Source: JBBDMC01 sp963826055 (GTDB lineage Bacteria; Pseudomonadota; Alphaproteobacteria; Rhizobiales; Kaistiaceae). From it: a stretch of DNA of 64,000 nt. Numbering within the stretch: position 1 is the first letter of the stretch; every line of letters begins with the position of its first letter. The notes beneath the pieces are model-generated. The model was not told where the DNA came from. It ran no database searches and saw nothing but the letters and a program-made list of their open reading frames with translations. Location: assembly GCA_963826055.1 (NCBI GenBank), contig CAWGVO010000001.1, positions 106,803 through 170,802 on the forward strand. The letters are read 5' to 3'. Made by a program: the position numbers and the translations under genes. Positions 37,456-45,911 of the stretch are shown here, in pieces.

Positions 37456-38211
37456 ATGCCAACCACCCACGATTTTGCCGATCGCTTTGCCGTCGTTACC
37501 GGCGGCGCCCAGGGCTTCGGCCGCGCCGTCGCCGAACGCCTGCTCGCCGGCGGCGGCGCCGTCGCCATCTGGGACGCCGACGCCGGCCTTGCCAACGAGA
37601 CCGCAGCCGCCCTCGCGCCGGCGGGAAGAGCGATCGCGTTTGCGGTCGATGTCGCCGACTACGCCGCCGTCGAGCGCGCCTCCGCGGCTACGGTCAGCGC
37701 TTTCGGCCGCATCGACATCCTGGTCAACAACGCCGGCGTCGCCGGCCGCAACGCCAGGACGTGGGAATACCCGCTCGACGAATGGAACCGGGTGCTGGCG
37801 ATCAATCTCACCGGCCAGTTCAACTGCCTGCGCGCCATCATCCCCGGCATGATCGAGCGCAACTACGGCCGCGTTGCCAACGTCGCCTCGATCGCCGGCA
37901 AGGAAGGCAACCCCAACGCATCGGCCTATTCCGCTTCCAAGGCCGGCGTCATCGCCCTCACCAAGTCGGTCGCCAAGGAAGTGGCCGACAAGAACATCTC
38001 GGTCAACGCCATCACGCCGGCCGCCGCCCGCACCCGCATCTTCGACCAGATGACGGAGGAGCATATCCAGTACATGCTCTCGAAGATCCCGCGTGGACGT
38101 TTTGTCACCGTCGAAGAGGTCGCCGACATGATCGCGTTCATGGTCTCCGACGCGTGCTCGTTCACCACCGGCGCCGTATTCGACATTTCCGGCGGCCGCG
38201 CGACCTACTGA
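37456..38211 (+). CDS. SDR-family oxidoreductase 1
   Basis: 251 residues, classical short-chain dehydrogenase. Cofactor motif VVTGGAQGFGRAVAERL, LVNNAGVAG, catalytic Ser in VANVASIAG, YSASKAG with the Tyr-x3-Lys pair, and the C-terminal TTGAVFDISGGRATY. The residue after the second beta strand is Asp (IWDAD), favouring NAD. Start ATG at 37456. Substrate unassigned. Confidence 0.87.
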   Translation: MPTTHDFADRFAVVTGGAQGFGRAVAERLLAGGGAVAIWDADAGLANETAAALAPAGRAIAFAVDVADYAAVERASAATVSAFGRIDILVNNAGVAGRNARTWEYPLDEWNRVLAINLTGQFNCLRAIIPGMIERNYGRVANVASIAGKEGNPNASAYSASKAGVIALTKSVAKEVADKNISVNAITPAAARTRIFDQMTEEHIQYMLSKIPRGRFVTVEEVADMIAFMVSDACSFTTGAVFDISGGRATY

Positions 38212-38224
38212 GAGCTGCTCATTC

Positions 38225-39125
38225 ATGGCCCAGGTGCGGGTGTCGCTGAGCGACGCCGACGTTGCGGGACGATTGCGCGGCATCGGCCTGATCTGCCTCG
38301 CCGTCTTCGCTTTCACCTTCATTGACGCGCCGGCGAAGTATGCCGGCAACTACGTGCCGCCTCTCGAGGTTGCCTGGGCCCGGTACAGCGTGGCGCTGAC
38401 CGTCGCTGTCATCGTCCTGCGGCCCTGGCGCCAGCTCGCCGCCTACCGCACCCAACGCCCGCTCGTGCACATGCTGCGAGGCGCCTTCCTGCTCCTGTCG
38501 ACGGCCCTCAACTTCGTCGCCGTCCACTACCTGCCGCTGGCCCAGACCGTGGCGATCGCGTTCGTCTCGCCGCTGGTGGTGACAGCGCTTGCCGGTCCGC
38601 TGCTGGGCGAGTGGGCCGGGACCGCGTCGCTGGGCGGCGGTGATCATCGGCTTCGCAGGCGTGCTCATCGTCATGCAGCCCCAGCCCGGAGCCTTCCAGC
38701 CGCCGACCCTGGTGTCGCTCCTGGCTGCGCTCTGCTACGCCGGCTACTACCTCACCACGCGCACGCTCAGCATCAGGGAGAGCCCCGCTGCCCTCCTCAT
38801 CTATGGTACGGCGATCGGCGCCGCGCTGCTCACGCCTGCGATGCCTTTTGTTGCCGTGCCGCCGCCCAACCTCGTGGTCACGCTGGCGATGGTGCTGTGC
38901 GGCATCGCCGGCGGCGTCGGCCACTGGTTCCTGATTCTGGCCACGAGGTACGCCCCGGCGCCGGTGCTGGCGCCGTTTGTCTACACGCAGATCGTCTGGA
39001 TGGTGGCTGCCGGATACGCCTTCTTCGGCGACATCCCGACCGCGAGCAATCTCGTCGGCGCCGCGATCGTCATTGCCTGCGGCCTCTACATCCTTTATCG
39101 CGAACGGGTTCACCGCGACGCCTGA
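38225..39125 (+). CDS. EamA/DMT-superfamily transporter (one frameshift)
   Basis: About 300 residues and ten membrane helices in two EamA halves. Helices such as GIGLICLAVFAFTFIDAPAKYA and FLLLSTALNFVAVHYLPLAQTVAIAF precede one surplus base near 38633. After it the second half reads VIIGFAGVLIVMQPQPG and PVLAPFVYTQIVWMVAAGYAFFGD. Probable metabolite exporter. 13 bases behind the SDR. Confidence 0.85.
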
Positions 39126-39211
39126 CAGCACCCAGCCTTGCTGCTAAAGCAAGTCGGAGATGCGAATTCCCTTTTTCAAAAGCGGGCGATTCCGGAAATG
39201 CGTGAAGACCG

Positions 39212-40174
39212 ATGAGTAAGGCCGCGATCGTCCTCGCTGGCGAGCTGCCGGCTGCCACCGAAAAGACCCTCGAAGCCGTGTTCGCCGTCACCCGCGTGGC
39301 GAGCGATAGGCGAGTCGCCGAGCTTGCCGCCGATGTCACTGCGATCCGCGGGCTCGCGCGCGGCATGCATTGCCCGGCCGGACGCACCCTGTTGGAGCGA
39401 CTGCCCAACCTTGAGATCATCGCCAATTTCGGCGTCGGCTATGACGGCATAGACCTCGCCTACTGCGCTCGTCAGGGCATCGTCGTCACCAATACGCCGG
39501 ACGTGCTGACCGAGGAGGTCGCCGACACGGCCATCGGACTCGCGCTGATGACCGTGCGCGAATTGTCGGCCGCCGAGCGCTACCTGCGCGCCGGCGACTG
39601 GAAGCGCAAGGGCCCCTATCGGCTGACTGCGTCGCTGCGCGGCCGCACCGCCGGCATCGCCGGGCTCGGCCGCATCGGCAGCGCCATCGCGCGGCGTCTC
39701 GACGCCATGCAGATACCGGTCGTCTACCACGGTCGCCACGAACGGCCCGGCATTCCCTACCGCTTCTACGCCGACCTCCGCGCCATGGCCGCCGACGTCG
39801 ACCTGCTGATCGTGGCGCTGCCGGGCACGCCCGAGGCCACCGGGCTCGTCAACCGCCCGGTGCTGGAGGCGCTCGGACCCGACGGCATCCTCGTCAACAT
39901 CGGCCGCGGCTCGGTCGTCGACGAGCCGGCGCTGATCGCAGCCCTCAGGCAGGGCACCATCCTCGCCGCCGGACTAGACGTCTTCGCCCGCGAACCCGAC
40001 GTACCGGCCGAGCTGATCGCGCTCGAGAACGCCGTTCTCCTTCCCCACGTCGCTTCCGGCTCGGTCCACACCCGCAACGCCATGGGGCAGCTGGTGGTCG
40101 ACAATCTCAGAAGCTGGTTTGACGAGGGCAAGCCGCTCACCCCCGTCCCCGAAACCCCCTGGCCGCCGAAGTAG
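39212..40174 (+). CDS. D-2-hydroxyacid dehydrogenase family protein
   Basis: 320 residues, NAD(P)-dependent. NFGVGYDGIDL, nucleotide motif GIAGLGRIGSAIARRL, catalytic Arg in VNIGRGSVVDEPAL, Glu in VFAREPDVP and His in LLPHVASGS. The residue after the Rossmann beta strand, YHGRHERPG, is basic and fits NADP preference and glyoxylate/hydroxypyruvate reductase type members. Converges on the DenD-like gene. Confidence 0.88.
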   Translation: MSKAAIVLAGELPAATEKTLEAVFAVTRVASDRRVAELAADVTAIRGLARGMHCPAGRTLLERLPNLEIIANFGVGYDGIDLAYCARQGIVVTNTPDVLTEEVADTAIGLALMTVRELSAAERYLRAGDWKRKGPYRLTASLRGRTAGIAGLGRIGSAIARRLDAMQIPVVYHGRHERPGIPYRFYADLRAMAADVDLLIVALPGTPEATGLVNRPVLEALGPDGILVNIGRGSVVDEPALIAALRQGTILAAGLDVFAREPDVPAELIALENAVLLPHVASGSVHTRNAMGQLVVDNLRSWFDEGKPLTPVPETPWPPK

Positions 40175-40177
40175 GCG

Positions 40178-41161
40178 TCAGCGCACCCACGTCCCGCCGA
40201 GTTCGTCCTCGATGTGGATGCGGATGATGTCCTCGAAGCTCGCCTCGGCGCGGAAGCCGAGGTCGTGCGCCCGTCTGGCCGTGAAGTTGCGCGGCCACCC
40301 CGACACGATCCTGAGGATCGTCTCGTTCGGTTCGCGGCGGATGCGCTTGGCGACGCCGGCACCGGCCACCTTGGCGAGCGCCGCGATCTGTTCGCCGACC
40401 GTCACCGAAACCCCCGGCATCGTCAGGTTGCGCCGCGGGCCGACCTTGTCGCCGTCGAGCCCGGCGGCGTGCACCAGAAAGCCCACCGCCGCGCGCGGGC
40501 TGGCGTGCCAGTGGCGCAGGTCGTCGCCGACCGGCAGCACCGCCTCCTGGCCGGCGAGCGGCTCCCGGATGATGCCGGAGAAAAAGCTCGACGCCGCCAT
40601 GTTGGCCTTGCCCGGCCGCACGCAGATCGTCGGCAGGCGTATCCCGATCCCGTCCATGAAGCCGCGCCGGGTGAAGTCGGCGAGCAGCAGCTCGTCGATC
40701 GCCTTTTGCGTGCCGTACGAAGTGAGCGGCGTCAGGAAGAAGTCGTCGGGGATGGCATCGGGAAACGGCGCGCCGAACACCGCGATGGACGAGGCGAACA
40801 CCACCCGCGGGCGATAGCCGTCACCGACCTTGCGGATCGCCTCGAACAGGTGCCGCGTGCCGTCGAGATTGGTGCGGTAGCCCTTTTCGAAATCGGCTTC
40901 CGCCTCGCCGGAGACGATCGCCGCCAGATGGAAAATGACGTCCGGCCGGGATGCGACGAGCGCCTCCGCGGTCCCGGGGTCGGCGAGGTCGACCTGTCGC
41001 GCTTCGGCTGCGAACGGTGCGCCTTCCGGCGCTCCCGCCGCGACCCAGTCGGCGAGCATCGCCGCCTCGACCCGTTTGCCGGCAAGCGTGCCATCCTTGA
41101 CAAGCCGCCGGACGAGCTTGCCGCCGATCATGCCGGCGGCCCCGATGACCAACACGCGCAT
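40178..41161 (-). CDS. NAD-dependent epimerase/dehydratase family protein, D-erythronate dehydrogenase (DenD)-like
   Basis: 327 residues, extended SDR. VLVIGAAGMIGGKLVRRLVKDG, VIFHLAAIVSGEAEADFEKGY, FASSIAVFGAPFPD, YGTQKAIDELLL with the catalytic Tyr/Lys, and GIRLPTICVRPGKAN. The start and the LADW and SGE blocks match DenD, which oxidises D-erythronate at C2. The usual partner genes of four-carbon acid-sugar catabolism are not adjacent, so the substrate is a proposal. Confidence 0.83.
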   Translation of the reverse strand: MRVLVIGAAGMIGGKLVRRLVKDGTLAGKRVEAAMLADWVAAGAPEGAPFAAEARQVDLADPGTAEALVASRPDVIFHLAAIVSGEAEADFEKGYRTNLDGTRHLFEAIRKVGDGYRPRVVFASSIAVFGAPFPDAIPDDFFLTPLTSYGTQKAIDELLLADFTRRGFMDGIGIRLPTICVRPGKANMAASSFFSGIIREPLAGQEAVLPVGDDLRHWHASPRAAVGFLVHAAGLDGDKVGPRRNLTMPGVSVTVGEQIAALAKVAGAGVAKRIRREPNETILRIVSGWPRNFTARRAHDLGFRAEASFEDIIRIHIEDELGGTWVR

Positions 41162-41176
41162 TGTTGTGTCTGCCTC

Positions 41177-41929
41177 CTACAGCGAGAACCCGCCGTCGGC
41201 GAGGTGAATCTGCCCGGTGGTGTACGAGGACTCGTCCGAGGCGAGGTAGACCGCGAGCCACGCGATTTCCTCCGCCGTGCCAAGGCGCCCCATCGGCTGG
41301 CGGTCGATGAACGCCTGGCGGACCTCGTCCGGCGACTTGTTCTGCGCCTTCGCCTGGTCCGCGATGCGCCCGTCGAGCGAGGGCGACTGCACGGTGCCCG
41401 GGCAGATGGCGTTGACGCGGATGCCCTGACGGATGAAGTCGGCCGCGATCGACTTGGTGAGCCCGATCACGGCCGCCTTGGTGGTGCCGTAGACATACCG
41501 GTTGGGGATGCCACGAACCGACGAGGCCCCCGACGACATGTTGATGATCGAGCCGCCGCCCTGGGCCAGCATCGCCGGCAGGAACGCCGCGATCGTCCGG
41601 TGCATCGCCTTGACGTTGAGGTCGAAGGAGAAGTCCCAGTCCTCTTCGGTGGTCGTCAGCACCGTGCCGTGGTGGACGAAGCCGGCGCAATTGAAGAGCA
41701 CGTCGATGGCGCCGAGGCGCGCCGCGAGCGCGTTTACCGCGGCGGTGTCGCGCACGTCGAGCGCCTCGACCTCGGCGACGCCGTGCTGCCTGAGCTCGGC
41801 GAGAAGGTCCGCCTTGAGGTCGGTCGCAATGACGTGAGCACCCTCCGCCGCGAACGCCAGCGCCGTCGCCCGGCCGATGCCGGCGCCCGCCGCCGTCAGC
41901 ACCGCTCGTTTGCCCTTCAGTCTGTTCAT
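41177..41929 (-). CDS. SDR-family oxidoreductase 2
   Basis: 250 residues. VLTAAGAGIGRATALAFAAEGAHV, LFNCAGFVHHG, INMSSGASS, YVYGTTKAAVIGLTKS and TGQIHLADGGFSL. The TAAGAGIGRATA start resembles 2-keto-3-deoxy-fuconate and DHRS6-type dehydrogenases. Its ATG overlaps the stop of the upstream GNAT gene (ATGA), and the DenD-like gene follows after 15 bases: a three-gene sugar-acid operon. Confidence 0.86.
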   Translation of the reverse strand: MNRLKGKRAVLTAAGAGIGRATALAFAAEGAHVIATDLKADLLAELRQHGVAEVEALDVRDTAAVNALAARLGAIDVLFNCAGFVHHGTVLTTTEEDWDFSFDLNVKAMHRTIAAFLPAMLAQGGGSIINMSSGASSVRGIPNRYVYGTTKAAVIGLTKSIAADFIRQGIRVNAICPGTVQSPSLDGRIADQAKAQNKSPDEVRQAFIDRQPMGRLGTAEEIAWLAVYLASDESSYTTGQIHLADGGFSL

Positions 41930-42663
41930 CCCTTGTCCTTCTCTCCCCTCAGCGCCGCCAGCGACGACTTCTGCCGTCCCGCGCCGTCGAAATTCGCCGG
42001 CATCAACCAGCGCTCGAGCGCCGCCCCGACCGCCGGCCACTCGCCGTCCGTGATCGAGAACCAGGCCGTATCGCGGTTGCGGCCTTTCATGACCATGTGC
42101 TGGCGGAACGTGCCCTCGTAGGTGAACCCGAGACGCACGGCTGCCCGCTTCGACGCCTCGTTCAGGTCGTCGCACTTCCACTCGTAGCGCCGATAGCCGA
42201 GTTCGTCGAAGGCGCGCCGCGCCATCTGGAACATCGCCTCGGTGGCGAGCCGCGTGCGCTTGAGCCGCGGCGAATACGTAATCGAACCGACCTCGATGAC
42301 GCCGTGGTCAGGCGTGATCCGCATGAACGCGGCCGAGCCGAGCGCGCGGCCGCTACTCCTCTCCACGATCGCGAAGAACAACGGGTCGTCGCCGGTCATG
42401 CGCGCTTCGGCGTAGGCGGCAAAGGCTCCCTCGTCGGGGAACGGCCCCACGTCGCGGAAGCGCCAGAGGTCCCCTTCCCGGTCCTCCGCGAACGCGGCGA
42501 AAAGGTCGCTCGCGTGGGCCGCGACGCTGAACGGCTCCAGACGCACCCAGCGACCTTCCATCGCCGTGCGGGGCGGCAGCGGACGCGGCGTCCATCCCGC
42601 GAGGTCCCCGGTCGCGCGCGCCGCCGGCCTCGCCAATTCAGGGAAACGACCCCGCGCGCCCAT
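41926..42663 (-). CDS. RimJ/RimL-type GNAT acetyltransferase
   Basis: 245 residues. GRWVRLEPFSVAAHASDLFAAF, SAAFMRITPDHGVIEVGSITYSPRLKRTRLATEAM and YRRYEWKCDDLNEASKRAAVRLGFTYEGTFRQH are typical of the RimJ/RimL branch, which acetylates alpha-amino groups or small amines. First gene of the SDR/DenD-like operon. The acceptor is unknown. Confidence 0.85.
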   Translation of the reverse strand: MGARGRFPELARPAARATGDLAGWTPRPLPPRTAMEGRWVRLEPFSVAAHASDLFAAFAEDREGDLWRFRDVGPFPDEGAFAAYAEARMTGDDPLFFAIVERSSGRALGSAAFMRITPDHGVIEVGSITYSPRLKRTRLATEAMFQMARRAFDELGYRRYEWKCDDLNEASKRAAVRLGFTYEGTFRQHMVMKGRNRDTAWFSITDGEWPAVGAALERWLMPANFDGAGRQKSSLAALRGEKDKG

Positions 42664-42750
42664 GTCTTTGCCTGGAAAAATACCGGTTTGAATTGCGCCG
42701 TGTTATGCGCCAGAAGTTGCCGCCAAATCAAATGCCTGTCCGGGAGGACC

Positions 42751-43932
42751 GTGGCCTTGTTCCGCACCATTGCCGGCTTCGATCGCATCGGCGAGGAGAA
42801 CGCCTTTGCCGTGCTCGCGCGCGCCACGGAACTCGCGGCCGCCGGCCGCGATATCGTCAACCTCGGTATCGGCCAGCCTGATTTCCGCACCCCCGACCAT
42901 ATCGTCGAGGCAGCGGTCAAGGCGCTGCGCGACGGCCATCACGGCTACACCCCGGCGACCGGCATCAAGCCGCTGCGCGAGGCGGTCGCGGCCGACATTC
43001 ACCGCCGGCTGAAGGTCGAGGTCTCGCCCGACCGCGTCGTCGTCGTGCCCGGCGGCAAGGTCACCATGTTCGCCGCCATCCTGATGTTCGGCGAGCCCGG
43101 CGCCGACATCCTCTATCCCGACCCCGGCTTCCCCATCTACCGTTCGATGATCGAGTTCACCGGTGCCCGTCCGGTGCCGATCCCGATCCGCGAGGAGCAC
43201 GGCTTCGCCTTCTCCGCCGAGGAGACCCTGTCGCTGATCACGCCCGCGACCCGTCTGATCGTGCTGAACTCGCCGGCCAACCCCACCGGCGGCGTCACCC
43301 CCAAGGCCGAGATCGACGCCCTCGTCGCCGGGCTTTCCCGCTTTCCCGACGTCGCCATCCTGTCGGACGAGATCTACGGGCAGATGACCTACGACGGCCT
43401 GCCGCACGTTTCTCTCCTCACCTACCCGGAAATCCGCGATCGGCTGATCCTGCTCGACGGCTGGTCGAAGACCTACGCCATGACCGGCTGGCGGCTCGGC
43501 TACGCGGTGTGGCCGGACAAGCTCCACGACCTCGCGCGCAAGCTCGCGGTCAACGCCTGGTCGTGCGTCAACGCCCCGACCCAGTACGCCGGCATCGCCG
43601 CGCTCGAAGGCCCGCAGGACTCCGTCGCCGCCATGGTCGCCGAGTTCGATCGCCGCCGGCGGATCGTGGTGGACGAGTTGAACAGGCTGCCCGGCTTCAC
43701 CTGCATCACACCGAAGGGTGCCTTCTACGCCTTCCCCAACATCAGCCAGACCGGCTTCAAGGCGAAGAACCTTGCCACCCGTCTTCTAGAGGAGGCCGGC
43801 GTGGCCGCCATCGGCGGCCCCGACTTCGGTATTCTCGGCGAGGGATACCTGCGCATCTCCTACGCCAACTCAACCGACAACATCCTCAAGGCCATGGCCC
43901 GCATCGGTGCCTTCCTCGGTCGCAACACCTGA
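42751..43932 (+). CDS. PLP-dependent aminotransferase, class I/II
   Basis: 393 residues, fold type I. LGIGQPDFRTPDHIVEAA, YTPATGIKPLREAVA, NSPANPTGGVTPKAEID, ILSDEIYGQM, and the Schiff-base Lys in DGWSKTYAMTGWRLGY. A GTG at 42751 gives MALFRTIAGFDR, the family's usual start; GGAGG is 3 bases before it, and a TTG at 42757 has better spacing. Probably an aspartate or aromatic aminotransferase. Divergent from the GNAT operon. Confidence 0.86.
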   Translation: MALFRTIAGFDRIGEENAFAVLARATELAAAGRDIVNLGIGQPDFRTPDHIVEAAVKALRDGHHGYTPATGIKPLREAVAADIHRRLKVEVSPDRVVVVPGGKVTMFAAILMFGEPGADILYPDPGFPIYRSMIEFTGARPVPIPIREEHGFAFSAEETLSLITPATRLIVLNSPANPTGGVTPKAEIDALVAGLSRFPDVAILSDEIYGQMTYDGLPHVSLLTYPEIRDRLILLDGWSKTYAMTGWRLGYAVWPDKLHDLARKLAVNAWSCVNAPTQYAGIAALEGPQDSVAAMVAEFDRRRRIVVDELNRLPGFTCITPKGAFYAFPNISQTGFKAKNLATRLLEEAGVAAIGGPDFGILGEGYLRISYANSTDNILKAMARIGAFLGRNT

Positions 43933-44216
43933 ACGCGCGCCTGAGCCACGCGGTCCAACCGATTCATCCGACTCGCCAAGTCGCATTCGCTTCAACCGGC
44001 TTCTCGCTTCGCACGACGCGTGAGAAGTCGCGCTCCCGATTCGCATCGGGACGCTAGTGCCGAGCAATCTCCACTCCCCGATATCCCCACATATCCCAGG
44101 CCGTACACTTGTCGCTTCCGTCGTCGCCGTGAATGTCGCAAGGTGGCGTCACCGCAAAGGACACGTCGAGTTCGACAAGGGCAGGTCGAACGTCCGAGAC
44201 GGGTTCCTTGACGGAC

Positions 44217-44540
44217 CGTGCCGACGACCTGGCGAAAGTCAGGGAAAAAAGTCGGAAAGCCCCACGGCACCGCCTATGGCGCGTGAACGCAGCGATGCGG
44301 CGCATGGCCTAAGGGCGGTCCGGGACAGGCCGCAAGGCCCAGGCCGAAAGGCCGAAGCCCGGGTGACGGGTGGCAAGGTCTCCAGCGATGGAGACAGAGC
44401 ACCAGTCACGCATCGGCTCGCAGCTGCGGCGCCCGCTCTTCGGGGTGTGGCCGCCGGTGGCGAAGCGAACTGATCAGGGAGGCGTCGGTTGGGGAAACCC
44501 AAACGGCGCCTTTCTGATTCCTGACCACCCCAACGTACCG
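44217..44540 (+). other. GNRA-hairpin-rich non-coding element, candidate group II intron 5' remnant
   Basis: No credible protein is encoded here. The plus strand starts GTGCCGACGACC and folds into a series of stems with GNRA loops: CCTGGC-GAAA-GTCAGG (about 44227-44242), GGCC-GCAA-GGCC (44327-44338), GGCC-GAAA-GGCC (44342-44353), the outer CCGGG/CCCGG pair around them, GTCTCC/GGAGAC (44378-44395), and GGTTGGG-GAAA-CCCAAAC (about 44487-44504). A GTG-G-type 5' end and such domain I-like hairpins are reminiscent of bacterial group II introns, but no reverse transcriptase or domain V is present. Identity uncertain. Confidence 0.4.
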
Positions 44541-44545
44541 CACCA

Positions 44546-44576
44546 AACAAAAACGCCGCCGGAAATCCGGCGGCGT
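44546..44576 (-). terminator. Rho-independent terminator of cspA
   Basis: ACGCCGCCGG/CCGGCGGCGT stem (44553-44562 and 44567-44576) with a 4-base loop. Read on the minus strand it is followed by TTTTTGTT, about 50 bases after the cspA stop. Confidence 0.85.
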
Positions 44577-44623
44577 CGCGTCATTGGCTTGAAGTCCGAC
44601 CGCCGGGTCGCGGCCGGTCGAGC

Positions 44624-44836
44624 TCAGGCGAGCTCGATCCTCACCGCCTTGGGGCCCTTGCCCATCTTGTCGGGCTCGATCTCGAAGCTGACCTGCTGGC
44701 CGTCCTCCAGATGGCTGATGCCCGCCGCCTGGAGAGCGCTCACGTGGACGAACACGTCCTTGGTACCTTCGTTCGGCCGGATGAAGCCGAAGCCTTTTGC
44801 GGAATTGAAGAACTTCACGGTGCCGGTTTGGCGCAT
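44624..44836 (-). CDS. Cold-shock protein (CspA family)
   Basis: 70-residue single cold-shock domain, an RNA/ssDNA chaperone. RNP1 KGFGFIRP and RNP2 VFVHVSAL are both intact, and the end is KGPKAVRIELA. ATG at 44834-44836 after AGGGAACAG. It has a long 5' leader of about 180 bases from the predicted promoter, a usual feature of cspA genes, with a strong GCGGGC/GCCCGC hairpin near 44865-44881. A strong terminator follows. Confidence 0.95.
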   Translation of the reverse strand: MRQTGTVKFFNSAKGFGFIRPNEGTKDVFVHVSALQAAGISHLEDGQQVSFEIEPDKMGKGPKAVRIELA

Positions 44837-45020
44837 TTGCTGTTCCCTATAGGTGTTCGCACGCGGGCGACGTGCCCGCGCTTCATCGGCAACTTGTTTT
44901 CGGGGAAAGGAAGCAAAGCGTCTTATCGAGACGGTCGGGTCTTGATCCCAATACCTGCGAGGCCTTTTTACCTCGCGCCGTTCACTCCAGTCTCCGGGTC
45001 GAAGTGCCCGAACGGACCGA

Positions 45021-45049
45021 CATATGACTTGGATCGCGACCAAAATCAA
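45021..45049 (-). promoter_or_regulatory. Predicted cspA promoter
   Basis: On the minus strand TTGATT (45044-45049), 17-base spacing, CATATG (45021-45026). Transcription would start near 45014 and give an untranslated leader of about 178 bases. The surrounding 44837-45240 gap otherwise holds a GCGGCCGG/CCGGCCGC-type stem near 45084-45104 and no gene. Confidence 0.5.
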
Positions 45050-45170
45050 GTGATCGGTCAGAGTTGCTGACCTAACTGCTGGCGGCCGGGATCCGGCCGC
45101 GTCGGCCGCCATAAGTCTGTCGGCTCTGCCGAGCCTAGACTCCGCTCGCAAAGCCAGCCGCCACGCAAGC

Positions 45171-45199
45171 TTGTCGGCCGTCGTGGTTGCCCCTATAGC
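45171..45199 (+). promoter_or_regulatory. Predicted bioY promoter
   Basis: TTGTCG (45171-45176), 17 bases, TATAGC (45194-45199). The start would be near 45206, leaving about 35 bases before the ATG with GAGGAG as the ribosome site. No convincing BioR box was found. Confidence 0.5.
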
Positions 45200-45240
45200 A
45201 TCGCTGCCAGGATTCGCCCACGTAACGAGGAGCCGTACTC

Positions 45241-45855
45241 ATGCAGTCATCAGCCCCAACCCGCGCGCTCGCGCTTGCGGTCTGGCCGAGGAGCATCAGC
45301 CCGGCGGTGCAGGCGATCGTCCTCGCCCTGATCGGCACGGCGGTGCTAACCATATCGGCGAAGATCAGGGTGCCGTTCTATCCGGTGCCGATGACCTTGC
45401 AGACCTTCGCCATCATGGCGCTCGCCGCCGCCTACGGCTCGCGCCTCGCGGTGGTCACCGTCGTCCTCTACCTCTTCGAAGGCGCCCTCGGCCTGCCGGT
45501 CTTCACCAGCACGCCGCCCGCGGTCGCCGGCCCGGCTTATTTCCTCGGCCCCACGGGCGGCTTCCTGATCGGCTTCGTCGCGCTCGCCTGGATCGTCGGC
45601 ACCGCCGCCGACCACGGCTGGGACCGCTCGATCGCAAAGCTGTTCGCCGCCATGATCGTCGCCGACGTGGTGGTGTTCATCCTGGGCTTCGCCTGGCTCG
45701 CCTGGTTCGCCACCCTGTCCAACGGCGGCACCGGCCTCGGCATCGCCAACGCCTTCAAGTTCGGCGTCGCGCCGTTCCTGCTTGCCGACCTCCTGAAGAT
45801 CGCGCTCGCGGCCCTCGCCGTTCCGGCCGCCTGGATGCTGGTGGAAAGGCGGTAG
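45241..45855 (+). CDS. bioY: Biotin transporter substrate-specificity component BioY
   Basis: 204-residue S-component of the ECF biotin importer, six helices. Core motifs are AKIRVPFYPVPMTLQTFAI and FLGPTGGFLIGFVALAWIVG, both conserved in BioY. The C-terminal region FKFGVAPFLLADLLKIALAAL is also typical. ATG at 45241. The energizing subunits BioM and BioN are not in the window; BioY alone can work in some bacteria. Confidence 0.93.
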   Translation: MQSSAPTRALALAVWPRSISPAVQAIVLALIGTAVLTISAKIRVPFYPVPMTLQTFAIMALAAAYGSRLAVVTVVLYLFEGALGLPVFTSTPPAVAGPAYFLGPTGGFLIGFVALAWIVGTAADHGWDRSIAKLFAAMIVADVVVFILGFAWLAWFATLSNGGTGLGIANAFKFGVAPFLLADLLKIALAALAVPAAWMLVERR

Positions 45856-45875
45856 GCCGCCGCCCTACCCAATTT

Positions 45876-45891
45876 CCCCGCGAAAGCGGGG
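45876..45891. repeat. REP-like palindrome
   Basis: CCCCGC-GAAA-GCGGGG in the short gap between the convergent bioY and ileS genes. No T-run on either strand. The sequence resembles interspersed palindromic (REP-type) elements common between proteobacterial genes; only one copy is obvious here. Confidence 0.45.
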
Positions 45892-45911
45892 ACAAGGTGC
45901 CGTAACGACGC

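Noticed and set aside
44050..44540. RNase P RNA or two-piece tmRNA
   Set aside because: No RNase P conserved core and no tag sequence beginning Ala-Asn-Asp-Asn was found.
45130..45240. BioR operator ahead of bioY
   Set aside because: Only CTATAG is present; the full TTATMKATAA-type site is not.
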